From: Gimesia sp. | GTDB taxonomy: Bacteria > Planctomycetota > Planctomycetia > Planctomycetales > Planctomycetaceae | NCBI RefSeq assembly: GCF_040219335.1 | Contig: NZ_JAVJSQ010000031.1 | Span: 186,001-250,000 of the forward strand | DNA: 64,000 nucleotides | Direction: 5' to 3' | Part shown: piece by piece, positions 1 to 8,448 of the stretch | How the letters are laid out: each line of letters begins with the position of its first letter | How positions within the stretch are numbered: position 1 is the first letter of the stretch | Program-made: the position numbers and the translations under genes | Notes under the pieces: model-generated | Seen by the model: the letters and a program-made list of their open reading frames with translations, nothing else | What the model was told of the DNA's origin: nothing | The model's database searches: none

Positions 1-401
1 ACCATCCGCATCGGAAGAAACAGGAACAGGTAGACCGGAATAAAGATGATAAACAGACCGTACCAGCCGATGCTGACCAGATAGTATTGCACGGGAATCG
101 ACAGGTAGGCCCAGAACAGCACACGCCTGTCCGCCTGCCTTGTAGGGACAATCGAAAAGAACTCCTTGAGCGCCAGGAAGCTGATAAAGGCAAACAGGAT
201 GATGGCCGTCGTGCGACTTACAATCAGGCAGAGAAACAGAATGCCGATCATCCACCACCAGGACTGAATTCGCTGACGCAGTTCGGTATAGTCCTTTTCC
301 GGCTTGAGTTGCTTCAGGATCAATCGACAGGTCGTAGCCGTGACCAGCAGACCGAAGACGACCAGCATCGCATACAGAGAATGCGGAGGGATCTCCCACA
401 T
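1..401 (-). CDS. CdsA-like phosphatidate cytidylyltransferase family protein, 3' part outside the window
   Basis: Reading leftward from an ATG at 401, the frame stays open to the window edge for 133 codons. The product is very hydrophobic: an N-terminal membrane segment (about residues 8-20), a second after a WWWMIG stretch, a conserved LALKEFFSIVP element, then further membrane segments. That element and the helix pattern recall CdsA-like proteins of the E. coli YnbB type, which make CDP-linked lipid precursors from CTP; the C-terminal CDP-binding signature lies outside the window, so the activity cannot be confirmed. The ATG lies two bases beyond the stop of the upstream CDP-alcohol phosphatidyltransferase-like gene, the YnbA/YnbB gene order, so the two are surely co-transcribed. 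Confidence is high for a gene and moderate for the family. Confidence 0.75.
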   Translation of the reverse strand, partial: MWEIPPHSLYAMLVVFGLLVTATTCRLILKQLKPEKDYTELRQRIQSWWWMIGILFLCLIVSRTTAIILFAFISFLALKEFFSIVPTRQADRRVLFWAYLSIPVQYYLVSIGWYGLFIIFIPVYLFLFLPMRM

Positions 402-403
402 GA

Positions 404-1045
404 TCAGGCCTCCAGAAATCGATAGGCAGAAACGGCACGGCGGATGCACGTCACAACCGCTCCCAGGATGATCACGATCAAAGCGATCAACAAGCAGTAA
501 TCCGTGTGCCAGACCAGCGTTTCGATCGCGGTCAACACACAGGCAATCGTCAGTACGGCCATGCGATGCTGCTTGGCCATGGGGCCTTTGAAGTCGACGG
601 GCGCCCCGATGCTGGCACTCAACGTGCGGATGTAGGCCGTCATCACAGCCAGCAAACCTGCACACCAACCCAGTTCGGCACCATAGGCGACCATATGCAT
701 GGCATAACCGGCTGAAACCAGAATCAGCGGGTCGGCGATCCGGTCCGGAATATCGTTGAACAGTTCGCCCGAATTCGTTTTCTTGCCCCCCTCAACGGCG
801 ACCATCCCATCGAAGAGGTTACACAGCAGTCGGCACTGGATCATCAATCCCGCCAGAATCAACAGCCACCAGTGTGCATACAATGCAAAGCAGATAAAAC
901 CGGCTGCCGCCAGAGCCGCGAACAGAATGCTGATTACGGAAATCTGGTTGGGGGTGATCTGCTTACCGCTCAGGTAACGTGCGAACGCAACAACGAATTT
1001 CACTTCGCGGACCTTGAGCGGTCGTCTGGTGCCGGTGTCATTCAT
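404..1045 (-). CDS. CDP-alcohol phosphatidyltransferase-like membrane protein with altered catalytic motif
   Basis: A 213-residue integral membrane protein with about six predicted helices. Such enzymes transfer a phosphatidyl or similar group from a CDP-alcohol to an alcohol acceptor. The signature normally reads D-x2-D-G-x2-A-R...G-x3-D-x3-D; here it is N76-x2-D79-G80-x2-A83-V84...G93-x3-N97-x3-D101, so two aspartates have become asparagines and the arginine is valine. Either the chemistry is modified, as may hold for YnbA-type members, or the protein has lost activity. It overlaps the upstream 137-residue membrane protein gene by eight bases and is followed two bases later by a CdsA-like gene, so three membrane proteins form one operon, probably making an unusual lipid headgroup. 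Confidence 0.8.
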   Translation of the reverse strand: MNDTGTRRPLKVREVKFVVAFARYLSGKQITPNQISVISILFAALAAAGFICFALYAHWWLLILAGLMIQCRLLCNLFDGMVAVEGGKKTNSGELFNDIPDRIADPLILVSAGYAMHMVAYGAELGWCAGLLAVMTAYIRTLSASIGAPVDFKGPMAKQHRMAVLTIACVLTAIETLVWHTDYCLLIALIVIILGAVVTCIRRAVSAYRFLEA

Positions 1046-1451
1046 ATTGGGTCGTCCCCTGCTGCTGATGAATGCGGAGTAATCTCCAGGATGTAAACAT
1101 ACAGAACGAAAACGCGACCATCAGGGCCGGTAAGATCGTGGCGATGATCCGCGGGGTTCCCATCAGGGTGTGTACATTGACCAGGCAGAAGCCGGTGAAG
1201 CAGATCACAATCAAGGCCGGCACCACAACTTTGACCAGCGGTCGATCAAAGCGATGAAACAGGTGAGTCACCGCCTGCACCATGAACAGTGTGATCATAA
1301 AACTGGCGGTCCCCTGGGTGAGGGCCGCAACCACTCCCTGCTGCGCGGACTCCCCGGAGTTCATCACATAGGCCCAGCTTCCCCAGAGCAGAAATGCCAG
1401 ACCAGCTGAGATCAGGTTAAACAGTTTTGATGTGCGAATATTCTGTGTCAT
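1038..1451 (-). CDS. four-helix membrane protein, unknown function
   Basis: A 137-residue protein with four clear hydrophobic segments (about residues 10-30, 46-64, 75-96 and 103-122) and short polar loops; I do not recognise the family. Its last eight bases overlap the start of the CDP-alcohol phosphatidyltransferase-like gene, so it is translationally coupled and is the first gene of the putative lipid operon. The ATG at 1451 starts a sensible N-terminus (MTQNIRTSK) just before the first membrane helix. A role as an accessory subunit or flippase-like partner of the lipid enzymes is only a guess from position. Confidence 0.7.
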   Translation of the reverse strand: MTQNIRTSKLFNLISAGLAFLLWGSWAYVMNSGESAQQGVVAALTQGTASFMITLFMVQAVTHLFHRFDRPLVKVVVPALIVICFTGFCLVNVHTLMGTPRIIATILPALMVAFSFCMFTSWRLLRIHQQQGTTQYE

Positions 1452-1783
1452 GAAAGCAGACCGTAATTATCAATGAAGCGTGATTTCTCTGCCGGACAGC
1501 CCTACTTCGGTGACCGGATGAAACCATAGTGTCGGCTGGTAAGCAGTTAGGCAAGCTTCGCTGCAGACGAATTCCCGCAGTTTTACTGCCTCTGTCTAAG
1601 TACAGGGCGAAATTCTCTCCCCTTTACCACGTCCTTTTTGAAAGATTTTTTCAATTCAGCGGAAATCCATTGTCTGACGACCTGAAACCGCGAGGAAGTA
1701 CGCCAACCACATGAACATAAGTCACATAAGAGAATGCCAGCCGGGGATCATGCTGATTCAAAGATACTTTGGTGACTTAAAGT
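1452..1783. other. intergenic region, no gene seen
   Basis: This 332-base gap lies upstream of the lipid operon and downstream of the 174-residue membrane protein gene, both leftward. It has stop codons in all frames apart from a short open stretch without a ribosome site or recognisable product. It must hold the operon promoter, but I cannot pick out convincing -35/-10 boxes or a strong hairpin. Confidence 0.4.
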
Positions 1784-2308
1784 TTATTGGGCCGATTGAA
1801 TCCGGTTGAGCAAACGTTCGAGTTCTTCCCGCGGTGTTTTTGAATGCAGGCCGGGTCCGCGCAGAAAGAACTGGATCGACTTGCCTATACCAATCGGCTC
1901 CTGGAATCGGAGCCTGATGCGATAGGGCTTCTGGCTGAAGGGATACAAGAGAGGGAAATACGCACAGCTTCGTAATTCTTCGATGTTACTTAGAGGCATT
2001 GTTTCAGTCTGACCATCCTTTTCAAACCGAATATGACTGTTATTGACCCAGACTACATCTGCAAAACCGGAGACCAGATACCGGATCAAAAATGATAAAC
2101 AGAGTCCGAAAACTACTGCTGTCACAAACTGCCCGACGGTATCCCAATTCCAGCCCCAGACATGCTTCGGGTTCACACCGACGAAAACAATGACAAAAAT
2201 GAGCGGCGTCAGTGGTAACCACCTTCTGATCAGGAACGTTGTGCCTTCAGTGGAGATCTGCTCCATGTCTGATCGTGGAATGGATTCATTAAGCATGGTT
2301 GCCCTCAT
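1784..2308 (-). CDS. two-helix membrane protein with C-terminal PH-like soluble part
   Basis: A 174-residue protein. Two hydrophobic segments (about residues 30-47 and 61-82) are followed by a mostly beta soluble region of about 85 residues (pattern SHIRFEKDG...MPLSNIEEL...YRIRLRF) resembling the small membrane-anchored PH-like proteins common in bacteria; that likeness is by eye and weak. The ATG at 2308 overlaps the stop of the upstream 58-residue ORF (ATGA), implying coupling. Met15 is an alternative start. No function can be assigned. Confidence 0.65.
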   Translation of the reverse strand: MRATMLNESIPRSDMEQISTEGTTFLIRRWLPLTPLIFVIVFVGVNPKHVWGWNWDTVGQFVTAVVFGLCLSFLIRYLVSGFADVVWVNNSHIRFEKDGQTETMPLSNIEELRSCAYFPLLYPFSQKPYRIRLRFQEPIGIGKSIQFFLRGPGLHSKTPREELERLLNRIQSAQ

Positions 2309-2481
2309 TCCAGTTGGGTTTCCTGTTCTGACTGTGCCCCCACCAGTTGTTCCAGTTCCGCAATCCGCAGGTGCTGGGCTTCCAGTTTCTGCTTCAGTCC
2401 TTTCGCTTCGGCCATTGCGCCACAGGCCAGGCAGAACCCCAGGAATCCCAGAAAACCACTATATACATCGAGAAACGCCAT
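2305..2481 (-). CDS. small single-pass membrane protein with coiled-coil tail, 58 residues
   Basis: A short gene reading leftward from ATG at 2481 to TGA at 2305. The product has an N-terminal hydrophobic segment (residues about 3-22, ending LACGAMAEA) followed by a charged heptad-like helix (KGLKQKLEAQ...AELEQLV) to the C-terminus, the layout of tiny membrane-anchored coiled-coil proteins in planctomycetes. A GAAAGAG stretch upstream of the ATG may serve as ribosome site. Its stop overlaps the start of the next gene by four bases, which favours real translation. Function unknown; it may be a partner of the 174-residue membrane protein. Confidence 0.55.
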   Translation of the reverse strand: MAFLDVYSGFLGFLGFCLACGAMAEAKGLKQKLEAQHLRIAELEQLVGAQSEQETQLE

Positions 2482-2562
2482 GGATTACTCTTTCAAATTA
2501 ATTGAGACTCACTGATTGAGCTGATACCTGATCCTCGTCAGACCAGCTAATTGAGATTGTGA

Positions 2563-3126
2563 TTACAGAAACAGACCAATGCCGATCACAATAATGGCGA
2601 GGACAAACGCGGTGGCAATTGTTACCCCGAGTGGAGAGCGGAAAAAGGAATTCACGCCTACCGCTGCAGAGTGTGCTGTCTGAAATTCGAGCCGGTAATT
2701 ATCCATCTCGACGGGCTGTCTGCTGAAGGGAACTTCGACCAGGGTATCCGAAACGAGTTGATCCTGATCGAGCAATCGAATGCCCACAATTTCATGTACT
2801 GCGACAGGCGAACTCAGATTCCAGACGAGCCCGTCGGTGGCTGACTGATTCGGTCTGGCTCCCAGTTTGTAATTGAACAGGTCTTGTGTGACAATCTGCA
2901 CTTCGTAGTCGGGCAGTGCTTCCTTCTGTTTCAAGAGGGGAATTCCGTGATCGCGGGGTTCTTTATCCGCATCCAGCGCAGTCACTTTGACCTGGGTCAG
3001 CCCTTCGCTCTGCCATGCCGCCAGTGCCACGCAGGCCAGTACACTGAATAACACCACGCCGCTGCAGACCAGACTGGTAATAGCCCAGGGAGAACGGGAA
3101 CGGGGTTCGGGTGTCGGATCTGTCAT
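2563..3126 (-). CDS. membrane protein with two terminal helices and a central extracytoplasmic domain
   Basis: A 187-residue protein, family not recognised. A charged N-terminus (RSRSPW) precedes a membrane helix at about residues 15-37; a soluble region of about 115 residues with beta-like pattern (VKVTALDADKE...VEMDNYRLEF) follows; a second helix ends the protein (about 166-187). The central domain is probably outside the cytoplasmic membrane. It lies 54 bases after the exported beta-propeller gene on the same strand and may be its operon partner. The ATG at 3126 is the only good start. Confidence 0.6.
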   Translation of the reverse strand: MTDPTPEPRSRSPWAITSLVCSGVVLFSVLACVALAAWQSEGLTQVKVTALDADKEPRDHGIPLLKQKEALPDYEVQIVTQDLFNYKLGARPNQSATDGLVWNLSSPVAVHEIVGIRLLDQDQLVSDTLVEVPFSRQPVEMDNYRLEFQTAHSAAVGVNSFFRSPLGVTIATAFVLAIIVIGIGLFL

Positions 3127-3179
3127 GGCGTGAACCAGTAAAGAGAACAGGTAAAACTGATACTTTATTCAGTATAATT

Positions 3180-4613
3180 CTACTGACTGAACTGAAAGGA
3201 GTACAGATCACACTCCTGCAGAATCCAACAGAGGCGGACCGGCTTCCCGGCCAGCGTCGACAGATCAGCGTCGCTCTTCCAGCGCACCTGACCGTCAATT
3301 TCATCTCCGATCAGAGGGATGCAATCGTCCCTGGTAAAACCGGGTATGGGAGTTCCGTCCGACTGCTGCAGTTCGACCCGCAGACTGCCCGCGGCACTGG
3401 TACTGAAGTTGACCTGCAGACGATCCCCGGCAAAGACCAGCGGTCGGGTCAGCAGTTCTCCGGCGGCATAGCCTGCATTCACGGAGACAAGACCGTCAGT
3501 GCGGAGTACGTAGCGATCGCCGCTACGATGGTAGATCGACATTTCGGTCGGGCTGGTCGGCACCACATTCAGGGCCACGTAATTCGCCCGGTTCTTCCAC
3601 TGTTCGGGTTCCAGTCCCGGTCGAATGAAGGCGTGCTTGAACAGGCGATCGTAGTGTGAGGAACCGGCGCGCGTGGTCATCAACAGGATGTCGGTGGCGT
3701 TCTGATCCTTGAGGTCATAATCCGGTGCAGAGCCGCGTCCCGGAATGAAGCGGGTCGGCAGTGAGATATAAATGTGTGGTGCCCGGAAGTAAGGATGCGT
3801 CTGATTCGTATAAAGGTGTTCGCCCGGCAGATTGGGATCCATGGCGACCGGATCGGTCCAGTGACGAAAATCAGGAGACGTCGTGCGACTGATGCTGCGC
3901 AGCCGTTCGGGATCAGTCCACGTACGAAAATAACAGACATACTGCTGCTCGGCTTCGGACCAGAACGAGACATTCGCCGAATCAAAGGCGTGCCGCCACT
4001 GGGGCTGATATGGGATGACCTCGGTTTGCTTCGTCCAGTGAATGCCATCGGGTGAGACGAAAGCGAATAACCCGTGGCCCTGCTCTGCTAAGCCCCGTTT
4101 ATCTCCGGGTCCGGGATAGCCGGCGAGTGCCTTATAGCGTTCCTGCGGATCGACGCCCGGACGGGTATCCAGAAAAGGAGTGAAGTTGGTCAGGAAGGGA
4201 GGCTGCTTCGCCAGGATCACATTGTTCTTGCGTGTTCCCCCGACTTCGTGCATCCCCAGTTCCGGGAACTCCCATTCATGCCCGTCCCGACTCTCAGCGT
4301 AATGCACGGTCTCCCCGGGATGACCGGTGTGCTTTTCCCCCTGATAATCCGGATCGGAACCGCGCCAGTAGGCCTGGTAGCAATCCCCGTTTTTGATGAC
4401 GGTCATCATGTGCCGCACCGGTAATGGCGAACGGGGCCGGGGTGCTTTGACAGGCGTGTGCAGTTTGAGCTCCACGCCCTGCAGCTTGTCGATCAACAGG
4501 CGATCGACAAACAGCTCCCGACGCGAGCCGATCTCAACGGGTTGAGCAAATGCCAACAGTGGCAGCAGCATCAGTAGAGACCAGATCAATCCTCTCAGAA
4601 CTTGCTGCTTCAC
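3180..4613 (-). CDS. exported five-bladed beta-propeller protein, glycosidase-like (GH32/43-type fold)
   Basis: A 477-residue protein with a classic Sec signal peptide (residues 1-23, cleavage after AFA). The mature part has repeated strand patterns with W/Y-x-S-x-D-G-x-x-W motifs (YAESRDGHEWEF near 105, FVSPDGIHW near 190, TSPDFRHW) as in the propeller of GH32/GH43/GH68-like proteins, then a C-terminal beta-sandwich (about 385-477). Family members act on plant or algal sugars, but I cannot identify the catalytic acidic trio, so an enzymatic role is inferred from the fold. The GntP-type permease gene lies 49 bases upstream on the same strand, suggesting capture of a sugar or sugar acid outside the cell and its uptake. 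Confidence 0.75.
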   Translation of the reverse strand: MKQQVLRGLIWSLLMLLPLLAFAQPVEIGSRRELFVDRLLIDKLQGVELKLHTPVKAPRPRSPLPVRHMMTVIKNGDCYQAYWRGSDPDYQGEKHTGHPGETVHYAESRDGHEWEFPELGMHEVGGTRKNNVILAKQPPFLTNFTPFLDTRPGVDPQERYKALAGYPGPGDKRGLAEQGHGLFAFVSPDGIHWTKQTEVIPYQPQWRHAFDSANVSFWSEAEQQYVCYFRTWTDPERLRSISRTTSPDFRHWTDPVAMDPNLPGEHLYTNQTHPYFRAPHIYISLPTRFIPGRGSAPDYDLKDQNATDILLMTTRAGSSHYDRLFKHAFIRPGLEPEQWKNRANYVALNVVPTSPTEMSIYHRSGDRYVLRTDGLVSVNAGYAAGELLTRPLVFAGDRLQVNFSTSAAGSLRVELQQSDGTPIPGFTRDDCIPLIGDEIDGQVRWKSDADLSTLAGKPVRLCWILQECDLYSFQFSQ

Positions 4614-4662
4614 AGGACATTATCCCTTCGATAAATGAGACGCGTTTGAAACTTTCTCTCGT

Positions 4663-6366
4663 TCAGGCCATGGGGAAGAATGAGACTCCCAGCAGGACGA
4701 CAATGAATCCGACGACGCCCATCAGGGCCGTCATGGGGGTAATGAATTTCAGAGTCTCTCCCTCGGTCATGCCACTCATTTTACCGATGACCCAGAAACC
4801 GCTGTCGTTCATCCAGGAAAGAGGCTTGGAACCACAGCCAATCGCCAGAGCAAGATAAACCGGATGAAAACCGAGCGTTGCGGATTCCGCAATCCCGCCC
4901 AGAATTCCCACGGTGGTAATCATGGCCACGGTCGATGATCCCTGGGCAGTGCGGATGGCCGTCGTGATCAGAAAGGCCAGCGTGACCAGCATCAGGGGAG
5001 AGACATCGGGCAGTGATTCAATCAGAAAGCTGACACCTGTCTGCTGCAGGACGCCCCCGAAGGCTCCGCCGGCAGCGGTGATCAGAATAATCACACCACC
5101 CGTGGAGAGGGATGCCTGAATCGATTCGGAAAGTTCGCCCAGCGAAGATTTTTTCTGTCGCACCAGCGTCGCCAGGGCGATCACCGCAGCAATACCCAGC
5201 GCGATGTTTTTATTTCCCAGCGTCATGATCAGATCCTGAATCTCCGGAGAAATCTGGTCGCTGATGGACTTGAACTTCAGCAGTGTGGACCCGGCAATCA
5301 TTATCACCGGCAGCAGGATGGGTGCCAGTGACAGCCAGAGTGAGGGGAGATCTTCGAGCTGGCTATTGGAAAGTCTTTCGAGATCGGCCTGTGTGACGTC
5401 AGCCGAATCGCGAAAGGGGAGTTCACAGTGCTTGTTGATCAGGGTGGCATAAGCCAGACCGAAGATGGCCGCGATACTGCCAACAATCATGCCCCCCATG
5501 ATCATGGTGGCGATGTCGACTCCCAGTTGCTCCGCTACAAATAGCGGCCCGGGAGTGGGAGGTACCAGGGAGTGCGCCATCGTGCCTCCAGTCACAATCG
5601 CCAGCACGTAGAGCAGGTAGTTTTTGCCGGTGCGAAATCGCATGGCTTTACCGAGGGGAATCAACAGGTAGAACACGGTATCGAAGAAGACGGGAATCGC
5701 CAGCAGAAATCCGCTGGCCATGAAGGCAACGGGAGCCAGCTTCTCACCCACGAAATTAATGGCTGAGCGGACAATCCGCTCGGCGGCGCCGCTCTCCAGC
5801 AGGCACATGCCGATGATGGCCGCCAGAGCGATCAGGATGCCGATCTTGGCACACGTCGATCCGAAACCCGCGGCCACCCGTTCGCCGACCGACTGCTGCC
5901 CTGCTTTGATGGCCGCCTTATAGTCGGCAGGGGTGATCGCAAAATCGTCGAGGCGAATCTCACGGCTCGCGCTGTCATCCCGCACCTTGAGGTCAGCGAT
6001 GATCATCCGCTGGCTGTCTTTAGTAAACTCGGAGGTCACCCGGGCCACCTCGGTCTCGGCAATGGGAATCAGCGGAACCCCGGGCTGCTCGCCCCCCATG
6101 ATCATCAGCAACATGCCGGGCTGCAGCATCCCGGCCTTTTCGATCTCGATGACAATCTTCTGATTGTCGGGAGTGACTTCGAGGATTTTAAACTTGTTTT
6201 TGCGGAGGGCTGTCTCCTCGATCTGCTGAGCGGGCGTCAAGACACCTACACAAATGGCTCCTGCCAGCAATGCCAGGAAGGCATGCAGACGAAAAAACAG
6301 GACGCCACCGACGACGATGGTCACCCCGGCTAAAATAATCACGATCACCCAAGCGCTTAGTTCCAT
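4663..6366 (-). CDS. GntP-family gluconate/sugar-acid:H+ symporter with soluble insert
   Basis: A 567-residue permease, longer than the usual 440-450 residues of GntP proteins. Family features include an N-terminal pair of helices with an LALLAGA element, GFGSTCAKIGILIALAAIIG (about 167-186), the SGAAERI stretch, PGPLFVAEQLG, and AQGSSTVAMITT (about residue 480) in the substrate path. Gluconate and related sugar acids are the usual substrates; specificity cannot be read here. Residues about 51-152 are a hydrophilic, beta-rich block (KFKILEV...KIVIEIEKAG...MIIADL) absent from ordinary GntP proteins. The beta-propeller gene follows at 49 bases; upstream, the DUF1549 gene diverges. Confidence 0.88.
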   Translation of the reverse strand: MELSAWVIVIILAGVTIVVGGVLFFRLHAFLALLAGAICVGVLTPAQQIEETALRKNKFKILEVTPDNQKIVIEIEKAGMLQPGMLLMIMGGEQPGVPLIPIAETEVARVTSEFTKDSQRMIIADLKVRDDSASREIRLDDFAITPADYKAAIKAGQQSVGERVAAGFGSTCAKIGILIALAAIIGMCLLESGAAERIVRSAINFVGEKLAPVAFMASGFLLAIPVFFDTVFYLLIPLGKAMRFRTGKNYLLYVLAIVTGGTMAHSLVPPTPGPLFVAEQLGVDIATMIMGGMIVGSIAAIFGLAYATLINKHCELPFRDSADVTQADLERLSNSQLEDLPSLWLSLAPILLPVIMIAGSTLLKFKSISDQISPEIQDLIMTLGNKNIALGIAAVIALATLVRQKKSSLGELSESIQASLSTGGVIILITAAGGAFGGVLQQTGVSFLIESLPDVSPLMLVTLAFLITTAIRTAQGSSTVAMITTVGILGGIAESATLGFHPVYLALAIGCGSKPLSWMNDSGFWVIGKMSGMTEGETLKFITPMTALMGVVGFIVVLLGVSFFPMA

Positions 6367-6540
6367 GATTCAACCAGTTCGAATTGTAGACGCACCGTGT
6401 GTATTTCATGAAATTCACCATTTTTTCGACACATCCTGATCGGAATCGGGTTAAATAGACGTCAGCCATTCAGTGATGTCTGACTGACTCCCGAATGAAA
6501 TTCGGGGCCATTCTCTCCGTCTCAGTTCAGGTGAAAGGTC

Positions 6541-8385
6541 ATGATGAGTTTTTCCATCAAACGCACGGCACAACTTGTGAGTTTTCTCCTACTTACATTG
6601 TCGGTCCCATTATGCCACTCTTCGACTTTCGCAGCAACAAAGAAGCAGTCGCGAGTCTCCGAATCAGAGCTGGCTGCCAAGGTTGACGCGCTGATCGAAG
6701 GGGAGCTGAAGAAATCAGGAATCACCCCGGCCCCCCTGGCCAGTGATGAGGATTTCCTCCGCCGGGTTACTTTTGACCTGGCCGGCAGAATGCCCACGAC
6801 TTCCGAAGTGCTGCTGTTCGGCCTGGATTCGACTCCCGACAAACGACAGGCCGTGATTGAGGAACTGCTCAAGTCGGACGATTACGGGGTGAACTGGGCC
6901 CGCTACTGGCGGGATGTGATTTACCTCCGCGCCACCGACATGCGGGCTCGACTGAATGAAGCCCAGTTTGTCGACTGGATGACCACACAGCTGAATGAGA
7001 ACAAGAGCTGGCAGGAGATCACGACCGATCTACTGACGGCCTCTGGTGACGTACGGGAAAACGGCAGCACGGCGTTGATCTTCGCGCATGAAGGGGATCC
7101 GGCTGAGCTCGCTGCAGAAACCTCGCGTATCTTTCTGGGAATCCAGATTCAGTGTGCCAACTGTCACGATCACCCGACCGACAAATGGAAGCGGAAAGAC
7201 TTCCACGAGCTGGCGGCCTTCTTCCCCCGCGTGCGGGTGCGTCCTGTACGGGATTCGACACCACGTACGTTCGAGGTGGTATCGATGAATCAGGGCAACG
7301 AGTTTGCCCGCCGGGTACAGATGCTGAAAAATCCCGAGTTCCTGTTCCGCTCTTACGACCGCAATCGCGATGGCAAGCTGACCCAGCAGGAAGTGCAGCG
7401 GACCCGGATGGCGCGCGGCTTCGAACAACTCGTTTCCCGCGCTGATACAGATGGTGACAAAGCGCTGACAGCAGACGAACTGAAGAGTATGCCTCTGCCG
7501 GAAAACACGCAACGGTTCATGAGCGAATACTATATGCCCGACCTGAACGATCCGACATCGATGGGTCAGGTGATCCAGCCGGTCCTGTTCGTAGGCACCA
7601 AAGCCCCCGAAGGCCTGGATGACCTGGAACGTCGTGAAGTGCTCTCGAAGTTTTTAACCTCGCAGGCGAACCCCTGGTTCTCACGGGCCATCGTGAACCG
7701 GATGTGGTCGGAAATGCTGGGCGAAGGATTTTATATGCCCATCGATGATATTGGTCCTGAGCGGAGTGCCGTCTACCCTGAAGTACTCGATGCTCTGGCT
7801 CAGGGCTTTACCGCCAGCGGCTATGATCTGAAGTGGCTCTGTCGGACGATTACCAATACCCGGGCGTACCAGCGAAAAATGCAGAAGCGGGTTGAAGGAC
7901 AGTTACAGACGCCCTTCGCGGCCCAGCTTCCGACTCGCCTGCGAGGCGATCAGATTTTCACAGCCATCACGCAGGTGTTCGGCGTGGATGATCTGCAGGC
8001 CGATCGCAGTGCCGGCAACCGACGCTACCAGCGCAGCCGTTCGGCCCGGGGACAGTTCAGCAGTCTGTTTACATTCGATCCATCCACTTCGCAGGATGAA
8101 ATCACCGGGGATGTTCCCCAGGCACTGTTCATGATGAATTCCGAAGCCCTCAACGGCATGCTGGGAGCGAATCGGTCGACGAAACTCGCCCAGATCGCCC
8201 GCGACTATCCCGAGAATAAAGCGGCCATCCAGGAACTGTATCTGCTCACACTCTCACGAGAGCCGAGCGCGAAAGAACTGGAGATCTGCGAGGACTACTT
8301 CCAGCAGGCTGAACGGCGTGAGACTGCCCTGGAAGACCTGATGTGGAGTCTGCTCAACTCGAGTGAATTTATCACCAAGCGTTGA
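6541..8385 (+). CDS. exported DUF1549/DUF1553 (PSCyt2/PSD1) protein with EF-hands and a CxxCH motif
   Basis: A 614-residue protein typical of Planctomycetota. A signal peptide (about residues 1-31) is followed by the DUF1549 domain (about 45-235) with the heme-type motif C205-x2-C208-H209, two EF-hand calcium loops (273-284 and 302-313, DxNxDG and DxDGD), and the DUF1553 domain (about 345-610). The CxxCH suggests a c-type heme and electron transfer outside the cytoplasm, though the biochemistry of the family is not settled. The partner DUF1501 gene follows after 63 bases, the usual pairing. The start is ATG 6541 or the adjoining ATG 6544; AAAGG lies just upstream. Confidence 0.9.
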   Translation: MMSFSIKRTAQLVSFLLLTLSVPLCHSSTFAATKKQSRVSESELAAKVDALIEGELKKSGITPAPLASDEDFLRRVTFDLAGRMPTTSEVLLFGLDSTPDKRQAVIEELLKSDDYGVNWARYWRDVIYLRATDMRARLNEAQFVDWMTTQLNENKSWQEITTDLLTASGDVRENGSTALIFAHEGDPAELAAETSRIFLGIQIQCANCHDHPTDKWKRKDFHELAAFFPRVRVRPVRDSTPRTFEVVSMNQGNEFARRVQMLKNPEFLFRSYDRNRDGKLTQQEVQRTRMARGFEQLVSRADTDGDKALTADELKSMPLPENTQRFMSEYYMPDLNDPTSMGQVIQPVLFVGTKAPEGLDDLERREVLSKFLTSQANPWFSRAIVNRMWSEMLGEGFYMPIDDIGPERSAVYPEVLDALAQGFTASGYDLKWLCRTITNTRAYQRKMQKRVEGQLQTPFAAQLPTRLRGDQIFTAITQVFGVDDLQADRSAGNRRYQRSRSARGQFSSLFTFDPSTSQDEITGDVPQALFMMNSEALNGMLGANRSTKLAQIARDYPENKAAIQELYLLTLSREPSAKELEICEDYFQQAERRETALEDLMWSLLNSSEFITKR

Positions 8386-8448
8386 CCCAGAGTGACTGCC
8401 GTTTCGCTTCAACCTTCAAAAACAATCTCTCCATCTGAGGAGTTTTAC

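Noticed and set aside
2043..2501. Rightward 152-codon open frame
   Set aside because: Runs opposite the 174-residue membrane protein and the 58-residue ORF, is proline- and threonine-rich and lacks a ribosome site.
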